NCBI RefSeq assembly: GCF_013373795.3
Contig: NZ_CP088022.1
Location: 8,315,501 to 8,379,500, forward strand
DNA: 64,000 nucleotides
Reading direction: 5' to 3'
Origin: Bradyrhizobium quebecense
GTDB taxonomy: Bacteria > Pseudomonadota > Alphaproteobacteria > Rhizobiales > Xanthobacteraceae
Part shown: one piece after another, positions 58,213 to 64,000 of the stretch
How positions within the stretch are numbered: the stretch's first letter is position 1
Layout: every line of letters begins with the position of its first letter
Made by a program: the position numbers and the translations under genes
The notes under the pieces: model-generated
Told to the model about the DNA's origin: nothing
Databases searched by the model: none
Seen by the model: the letters and a program-made list of their open reading frames with translations, nothing else

Positions 58213-58530
58213 TCAACCCCGACGTTCCAGCGAAATAGACATCTGCTGACAGTTCGTAGTCAGCGGCAAACCGCAGTTCCGAAGTGGCCGGACGCACCGG
58301 ATCGCTTCTTGATACAAATCGTGCGTTTTGTACGCAGCGAGATCCATCTCGCTGTCGAACTCACCGTACACCACGACGTCGACTTCATTGCCGAGTTGAT
58401 CGCTCTTGCGGTTGCGCGCAATCCCGAGCCGGCGTGCATACGGGATTGCGGTGAGAACTGACAGACCTTCGACGATCTGGTCGATACCGGCTTGATCGTT
58501 GGCGGTGAAGAAGGCGATGTGACGAATCAT
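58213..58530 (-). CDS. Dabb-family (stress-responsive alpha/beta barrel) protein
   Basis: 105 residues from ATG 58530: 'MIRHIAFFTANDQAGIDQIV', 'IPYARRLGIARNRKSDQLGN', 'VDVVVYGEFDSEMDLAAYKT', 'HDLYQEAIRCVRPLR'. This matches the Dabb pattern (first-strand His, 'DxxVYGEFDS', 'Y..H..Y'). Function unknown. Possibly once downstream of the pab genes' promoter region but divided from them by 160 bases. Confidence 0.8.
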   Translation of the reverse strand: MIRHIAFFTANDQAGIDQIVEGLSVLTAIPYARRLGIARNRKSDQLGNEVDVVVYGEFDSEMDLAAYKTHDLYQEAIRCVRPLRNCGLPLTTNCQQMSISLERRG

Positions 58531-59407
58531 GGTGGCCGCAATCGTGACGCTGCAACGTGGCGTTCTTATATCGGCATCAAGCCCAACGCAATGCTGTACG
58601 GAAGCTGGCAGCACTCGGCGCGAATTTCTGGAAACCGATCCAGGTTGGCCTCGAAGCAGGACCGACGCTGTGCGTGTCGCCCGCCTTTGCCGTCTTCCAT
58701 CCGGTCGCATCGTGCCCGAGCGTTATCGCCTGCAAGCGGGCGACCCCATATTCGCCGGAGATTGACGAGGTTCGCATCGACCCGGAACCGCCCGACGTCA
58801 CGGCGACCAACATGGGCATCTCTAGAATCCATTTGTGCGCCGGTCCATCTTGGCCCCGGGGGCGCGTCGCAAGTCTCGCGCGGCTCATGCCAGCGTAAGG
58901 CGCCGACAAACCTTGGTATAGGTTTGGCAACCCATTCTATATCGCGCGCTTGCCTTTGTAGAGTTGAGTCACTCGTCTAGTTGTTTGTACTTTCGACGTC
59001 GCCGCTGGATCATTCGATAGTGGCGCGGAAGCCGTTAGTGCCGACTGATCCGCTTGCTGCAAGGCGTTGCTTGAGGCGTGAGGATGAAGCGGAATGGAAA
59101 TGCGTGAGCCCGCTTCCGTATTCTGAGTCGGACCTCGGGCCGATTGCGCACAGAATGACATGGGTCTTTATCCTGAAGAGGTGTGTCCATACTTGCGATC
59201 AGCGATCAAAAGGGCAAAGATTCAACCAAGGAATGGTGATGAAGAAGTGGAGGATCGGATCCTCTGCCTAGGAACTAGCCGTTAGAGCAGCCGATTCCGC
59301 TTCCTTCTCGGGTCTTTGCCACTGTCAGCCGCGCTGATGACCGTAACTGGAGCGCGACTTGCCAGTGCCAGCGAATTTGCGTCACCCTCCTGAATGCGAG
59401 AGCCTCG
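58531..59407. other. Region upstream of RND pump, possible degraded coding sequence
   Basis: About 880 bases. A rightward frame at about 58600-58898 ('ALGANFWKPIQVGLEAGPTL', 'DEVRIDPEPPDVTATNMGIS') looks protein-like but has no start or matching family that I know; it may be a gene remnant. The rest shows nothing clear. No membrane-fusion-protein gene precedes the pump. Confidence 0.4.
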
Positions 59408-62400
59408 ATGGCATTTGCCGATCTTTTCCTCAAACGTCCCGTGTTATCAGTCGTCATCAGTCTGCTGATCCTATTGATCGGCCTTCGCGCGGCCGCCGTT
59501 CTGCCGATCCGGCAGTATCCGAAGCTGTCAAACACGGTCGTCAATATCACAACCTCCTACCCGGGTGCCTCCGCCGACATGATCCAGGGGTTCATCACGG
59601 CCCCCCTGGAGCAGGCAGTGGCGTCCGCCGAGGGCGTCGACTACATCACGTCCTCATCGGTGCTCGGTAGCTCGACGATCCAGGTCTACATCAAGCTCAA
59701 TTTTGATCCCAACGAGGCGCTTACCGAAGTGCTCTCCAAGGTCAACTCGGTCAAGTCTCAAATTCCGAAGGAATCAAACGATCCGGTCGTCACCAAGTCA
59801 GCCGGTCAGACCACGGCTGTCATGTATATCGCTTTCTCCAGCGAGGAACTGACGGCCAGCGCGATCTCCGACTATCTTTCACGCGTGGTGCAGCCGGTTA
59901 TGTCGACTGTAGAGGGGGTCGCAGCGGCGGACATCCTGGGCGGCCAGAGTTTTGCGATGCGGCTATGGCTCGATCCTGTGAAAATGACGGGGCATGGCGT
60001 GTCGCCGGCGGACGCTTCGGCTGCAATTGCCGCCAACAACTTCCAGGCCGCGGCCGGTCAGGTCAAGGGCTATCTCACCATCTCCGACATCACGGCCAAC
60101 ACTGATCTGCGCGGTGTCGATGACTTCAAGCGCATGATCGTCAAGGCCAATGACGGCGGATTTGTGCGCATGGAGGACATTGCGACGGTCGAGCTTGCCG
60201 CGCAGACCGCAGACGCCAGCGTCTCCATGAACGGCGAGCACGCGGTCTTCATCGGCGTGCAGGCGAGCCCTCAAGGCAATCCACTGAACATCGTACGAGG
60301 CGTACGGACGCTATTTCCAGACATGGAGCGCAACTTGCCGCCTTCGCTGAAGATGAAAGTGGCCTACGACTCCACGAAGTTCATTCAATCATCGATCGAT
60401 GAGGTGGAGAAGACGCTGGTCGAGGCCGTCTTGATCGTGGTGGTCGTGATCTTCCTGTTCCTGGCTTCGTTTCGGTCGGTCATCATTCCCGTAGTTACCA
60501 TTCCGCTGTCGCTTGTTGGCGTCTGCAGCATGATGCTGGCGCTGGGGTTTTCATTCAATCTTCTGACCCTTCTCGCGATGGTGCTTGCGATTGGTCTCGT
60601 GGTCGACGATGCAATCGTCGTCGTGGAGAATATTCATCGCCATCTGGAACAAGGCGCGCCGCCCGCGCTGGCCGCGACCCAGGGGGCGCGCGAAATCGTC
60701 GGTCCCGTCGTCTCCATGACGATCACGCTGGCCGCCGTGTACGCGCCAATCGGCTTTATCGGCGGCCTCACTGGCGCGCTGTTCCGCGAATTTGCGTTCA
60801 CGCTGGCGGGCTCGGTCATCGTTTCGGGCGCAATTGCGTTGACGCTGTCGCCGATGATGTGTTCGGTCTTCCTGAAGAACTCTGAGGAGGGGCGGTTTGC
60901 AAGGGTTGTGAACCGCGCGTTCGGCGCCACGACCCGCTGGTACGGCCGCAACCTCGACCGCTCGCTCGACTATGGTCCGATTACCGGGCTGTTTGCGCTG
61001 ACCATGCTGGGCCTTGCGGGCTTTCTCTACATGCATACGTCCAAGGAACTTGCACCTGAGGAGGATCAGGGCATCATATTCGCGCTGACTAAAGCGCCGA
61101 AATACGCCAATATCGATTACTTCGATTATTACGGCGCCAAGCTCGACAAAGCGTTCCAGAAGTTTCCCGAGACCGATTTGCGCTTCGTGCTCAACGGCAG
61201 CAGCGGGCCGCAGGGCGGCATGGCCGGCATGTTGCTAAAGCCTTGGGACGAGCGTAAGAGATCATCGATCGCGCTCAAGTGGTCCGTTCAGGCCGAGCTG
61301 TCCAAAATCGAAGGCATCAACGCATTTGCGTTTGGTTTGCCGCCTCTTCCGGGCGGTTCGGGCGGCCTGCCGGTGCAAATGGTGATCAGTTCGACCCTAG
61401 GTTTCCAGTCCGTCTATGAGCAGATGTCGAAGCTGAAGGATGCCGCTCGCAAGAGCGGTCTGTTCGCGGTCAGTGACTCTGACCTTGAGTTCAATCAGCC
61501 CGTGGTGCAAATCAAGGTGGATCGATCCAAGGCAAGCGATCTCGGCATCACCATGGAGAACGTCGGTGGCGCGCTTGCGACCCTGCTCGGCGGCAACTAC
61601 GTGAACCGCTTCAACTTGCAGGGGCGCTCCTACCAGGTGATCCCGCAACTGGCGCGCGAAAACCGCCTGACGCCGGAATCACTTGGAAGCTATTATGTGA
61701 AGACTGCGAGAGGCTCGATGCTGCCGCTGTCGACCGTGGTTTCCATCGAGACTGCGACCGATCCGAACACGCTCACCCACTACAACCAGCTCAACTCCGC
61801 GACCTTCCAGGCTGTACCGATGCCTGGTGTCACGATCGGTCAGGCTGTGGACTACCTGGACGAGGAGGCAAAGATGCTGCCCGCAGGCTTTAGCCACGAC
61901 TTCCTTGCCGACGCTCGCCAATATGTGCGCGAGGGTAATCAACTCGCCATCACCTTTGCGTTTGCACTCATCATCATTTTTCTGGTGCTTGCGGCGCAGT
62001 TCGAAAGCCTGCGCGATCCCCTCATCGTCATGATCAGCGTTCCGATGGCGGTCGTCGGGGCCTTGATCCCGCTATTCTTTGGCTTGTCGACGATGAACAT
62101 CTACACTCAGGTTGGGCTGTTGACACTGGTCGGGCTGATTTCCAAGCACGGTATCTTAATGGTTGAGTTTGCCAATGAGCTGCAGCTCAAGGAGAGGCTC
62201 GACCGCCGCTCGGCTATCGAGATGGCGGCGCGCGTTCGACTTCGTCCGATCTTGATGACCACGGCGGCGATGGTCACTGGTCTCTTACCTTTGTTGACCG
62301 CAACGGGCGCTGGCGCCGCGAGCCGCTTCTCGATTGGGCTCGTGCTCGTCGCGGGCATGTCCATCGGAACGTTGTTCACGCTCTTCGTGCTACCGGCGCT

Positions 62401-62509
62401 CTATGTCGCGATTGCGTCCGATCACCGCGCCGGTGCGAATGCTGTCCACGTCAAGAACACCGCTGAGTTGGAACACGCCGGGGCTGTTGATGCCCACTTG
62501 GCCAAGTGA
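59408..62509 (+). CDS. RND-family efflux transporter permease (HAE1 type)
   Basis: 1033 residues, normal for the inner-membrane proton-driven pump of a tripartite system. N-terminal 'MAFADLFLKRPVLSVVISLL', periplasmic loop, TM4 proton-relay 'LAIGLVVDDAIVVVENIHRH' (Asp-Asp), 'GALFREFAFTLAGSVIVSG', TM10 'LVGLISKHGILMVEFANELQ' (Lys) and 'RLRPILMTTAAMVTGLLPLL'. Frame intact. Neither a membrane fusion protein nor an outer-membrane channel gene adjoins it, so partners must lie elsewhere. Substrate unknown; such pumps in symbiosis regions may export plant antimicrobials or flavonoids (inference). Confidence 0.93.
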   Translation: MAFADLFLKRPVLSVVISLLILLIGLRAAAVLPIRQYPKLSNTVVNITTSYPGASADMIQGFITAPLEQAVASAEGVDYITSSSVLGSSTIQVYIKLNFDPNEALTEVLSKVNSVKSQIPKESNDPVVTKSAGQTTAVMYIAFSSEELTASAISDYLSRVVQPVMSTVEGVAAADILGGQSFAMRLWLDPVKMTGHGVSPADASAAIAANNFQAAAGQVKGYLTISDITANTDLRGVDDFKRMIVKANDGGFVRMEDIATVELAAQTADASVSMNGEHAVFIGVQASPQGNPLNIVRGVRTLFPDMERNLPPSLKMKVAYDSTKFIQSSIDEVEKTLVEAVLIVVVVIFLFLASFRSVIIPVVTIPLSLVGVCSMMLALGFSFNLLTLLAMVLAIGLVVDDAIVVVENIHRHLEQGAPPALAATQGAREIVGPVVSMTITLAAVYAPIGFIGGLTGALFREFAFTLAGSVIVSGAIALTLSPMMCSVFLKNSEEGRFARVVNRAFGATTRWYGRNLDRSLDYGPITGLFALTMLGLAGFLYMHTSKELAPEEDQGIIFALTKAPKYANIDYFDYYGAKLDKAFQKFPETDLRFVLNGSSGPQGGMAGMLLKPWDERKRSSIALKWSVQAELSKIEGINAFAFGLPPLPGGSGGLPVQMVISSTLGFQSVYEQMSKLKDAARKSGLFAVSDSDLEFNQPVVQIKVDRSKASDLGITMENVGGALATLLGGNYVNRFNLQGRSYQVIPQLARENRLTPESLGSYYVKTARGSMLPLSTVVSIETATDPNTLTHYNQLNSATFQAVPMPGVTIGQAVDYLDEEAKMLPAGFSHDFLADARQYVREGNQLAITFAFALIIIFLVLAAQFESLRDPLIVMISVPMAVVGALIPLFFGLSTMNIYTQVGLLTLVGLISKHGILMVEFANELQLKERLDRRSAIEMAARVRLRPILMTTAAMVTGLLPLLTATGAGAASRFSIGLVLVAGMSIGTLFTLFVLPALYVAIASDHRAGANAVHVKNTAELEHAGAVDAHLAK

Positions 62510-62998
62510 TGACGCTCACAATCAATTGAGCTTCGCCGAATTGGTGCTAAAGCAGGGGACGCTGATCGCCGACCGCGGTGACTTGATCGCGCTGGTTGGC
62601 TACAATTGGTGGCGCGGTCCGCGTCATTCTCTGCTCCGACAGGCTCGGTATTGTTGCCGACCGATCAGAAAGGGGCGGTAGCTATTGGCCTCTGCCAGGG
62701 TGAATTGCCGGACATCCACGGCAGCGCAACTCGCATGCTTGCCTGTCTGGGAGAATTCATGCACTCCCGATGACGAACAGTGGTGGTGCCGCCTTGTTTC
62801 ATTGGCTCTGGAAGGGAATGATTTGCTCGGGCTTGTCTTGCCGGCAGAACAGACGAGCGCTGGTTTGCTGCAGTCTGCGTCCCGTAGGCGAGCGGGTCGG
62901 AACTGGCTGGGCGTCTGAAGCCTATCTCATTAACATAGCTATGGATTCGATACTGGTCGGGCACAGGCAGCCTATTCTGGCTAGCAAGGGGGCCTCTA
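62510..62998. other. Intergenic region between RND pump and IS630 copy 2
   Basis: About 490 bases. Frames on both strands are open for up to 99 codons but give no recognisable protein and lack ribosome sites. Confidence 0.45.
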
Positions 62999-64000
62999 GA
63001 GCAGATTCTGATCAGACACGGTCATAACCGGCTGCGGCGAAGAAGTTCAGGCACTCTTGGGCGGTGAAGGCGGTCAGGGCGGTGGCAATAGCGTTGTCCA
63101 AAGCCTCGATTGATCTGGCGGCGGCCTTTCGAAGTGCGGCTTTGAGCTTGGCGAAGGCCATTTCGATCGGATTGAGGTCGGGCGAATAAGGCGGCAAATA
63201 GAGGAGCTGGGCGCCCAGCGGCATCGATTGCGATGCCGACCTCGGCGCGCTTGTGTGCTGCGAGATTGTCCATCACCACGATGTCGCCGGGCCTGAGTGT
63301 CGGCACGAGGACTTGCGTCACGTAAGCCTCGAACGCCAGACCATCCATGGGACCGTCAAGGACCATCGGCGCAGTCATGCCGGTCGCTCTGAGCGCGCCG
63401 ACGAAGGTCGTCGTCTTCCAATGACCATGCGGGAGCGCTGCGACACAGCGCTGGCCGTACGGCGAGCGGCCATAGCGCCGCGCCATCTTGGTCGAGGCTC
63501 CCGTCTCGTCGATAAACACCAACCGATGGATGCCGATCTCAGGCTGAGATGCCTTCCACGCCGCGCGTTCAGCGGCCACGTCCGGCCGATCCTGCTCGCT
63601 GGCGTGCGATGTTTTTTTTGAACGTGATGTTGCGGCGATCGAAGAATCGCCAGACCACGCTCGGCACGAAACGCTCGCCGTGGACTTTGAGGAGATGGTC
63701 AGCGATCTCGGCCAGCGTCATGTCAGGCGTAGCCTTGACCAGGGAGAGGATCTCCGCAGCATGACCCTCGATCCGAGCTGAACGTCTGTCTCCGCCCTGC
63801 GCTCCCGCCTCACAAGCGCCGGTGCTGCGCCATTCGTTGACCAGTTCGATCGCTGTCGATGGCGCTACGCCGAACCGGCCGGCGGCGCCCCGACAGCTCA
63901 TGCCTTCCTCTTCCACAGCCCGAATAATGCGAAGGCGAAGGTCCGGCGAGAGCGGCTTAGCCATGGGGGCTGGCCTCCATCACCAGCCCTCAGGGTGAAT
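62999..64000 (-). mobile_element. IS630-family element, copy 2 (right end outside window)
   Basis: Begins after TA (62997-62998) with 'GAGCAGATTCTGATCAGACA' and continues past the transposase start to the window edge. Nearly identical to copy 1, same orientation, 26.8 kb apart. The 37 bases beyond the ATG are promoter-end sequence missing from copy 1. Confidence 0.9.
63012..63964 (-). pseudogene. IS630 transposase with an extra base in the DDE part
   Basis: The first frame is complete from ATG 63964 ('MAKPLSPDLRLRIIRAVEEE') to the eight-A run; the second has '[18 protein letters not shown]' and '[15 protein letters not shown]'. An extra G near 63218 (GCCCAGCGGC versus GCCCACGGC in copy 1) then breaks the frame. 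The last part with the catalytic Glu ('[20 protein letters not shown]') is therefore out of frame. Copy 2 has an intact start but a dead end; copy 1 is the reverse. Confidence 0.85.

Noticed and set aside
59300..59407. A tts box or nod box in front of the RND pump ('GTCAGCCGCGCTGATG')
   Set aside because: Only the GTCAG core matches; the rest of either consensus is absent.

Overview
The window looks like part of a Bradyrhizobium chromosome. The first ~36 kb is high-GC core-type sequence: cell division gene zapA, 6S RNA and 5-formyl-THF cyclo-ligase in the order usual for alphaproteobacteria, then yebC-ruvC-ruvA-ruvB, ybgC and cobT/cobS/cobC. It is studded with the short palindromic intergenic repeats typical of bradyrhizobia. 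From ~36 kb the character changes to lower GC, many insertion sequences, broken genes and legume-symbiosis markers. A TtsI-type regulator, an RhcC2-type secretin, a nod box and a tts box together indicate the edge or interior of a symbiosis island.

Layout. 1-4.3 kb: zapA end, 6S RNA, folate enzyme, YmdB-type phosphoesterase, adenylate cyclase/TPR protein. 4.3-7.6 kb: two tandem soluble chemoreceptors sharing a C-terminal domain. 7.8-13.1 kb: yebC, ruvCAB with a small membrane-protein gene between ruvA and ruvB, a Tat-exported phosphoesterase and ybgC. 13.1-17.2 kb: an NTF2-like gene and a glutathione S-transferase gene that carries a nonsense codon and an IS66 insertion. 17.2-25.4 kb: small regulators and stress-type enzymes (TetR, ArsR-SRPBCC pair, ECF sigma factor with its YciI/DGPF partner, DoxX, VOC). 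25.4-28 kb: cobalamin genes. 28-36 kb: SDR, triple-PAS chemoreceptor, GST, serine hydrolase and three YciI-type proteins.

36.2-64 kb: IS630 copy 1, an IS91-type element with a tyrosine recombinase, and a frameshifting IS5 element. Then comes a leftward operon ttsI-rhcC2-y4xK-like, preceded 1.5 kb upstream by a nod box. Next are a candidate type III effector behind a tts box, a frameshifted virK-like gene, and a radical SAM gene split by an IS5/IS1182-like element that is itself split by IS21. After these follow a decayed IS3, pabA/pabB pseudogenes with an IS481 insertion, a Dabb-domain gene, an RND efflux pump, and IS630 copy 2 in the same orientation as copy 1, cut by the window end.

The most interesting observation is the nested IS site at 48.7-52.7 kb. 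Removing both insertions in silico rebuilds the 5' end of the radical SAM gene and shows that the outer IS carries a passenger gene overlapping its transposase stop. That passenger appears to take its own stop codon from the duplicated target site. Identifications rest on reading translations and motifs by eye; no database search was run.
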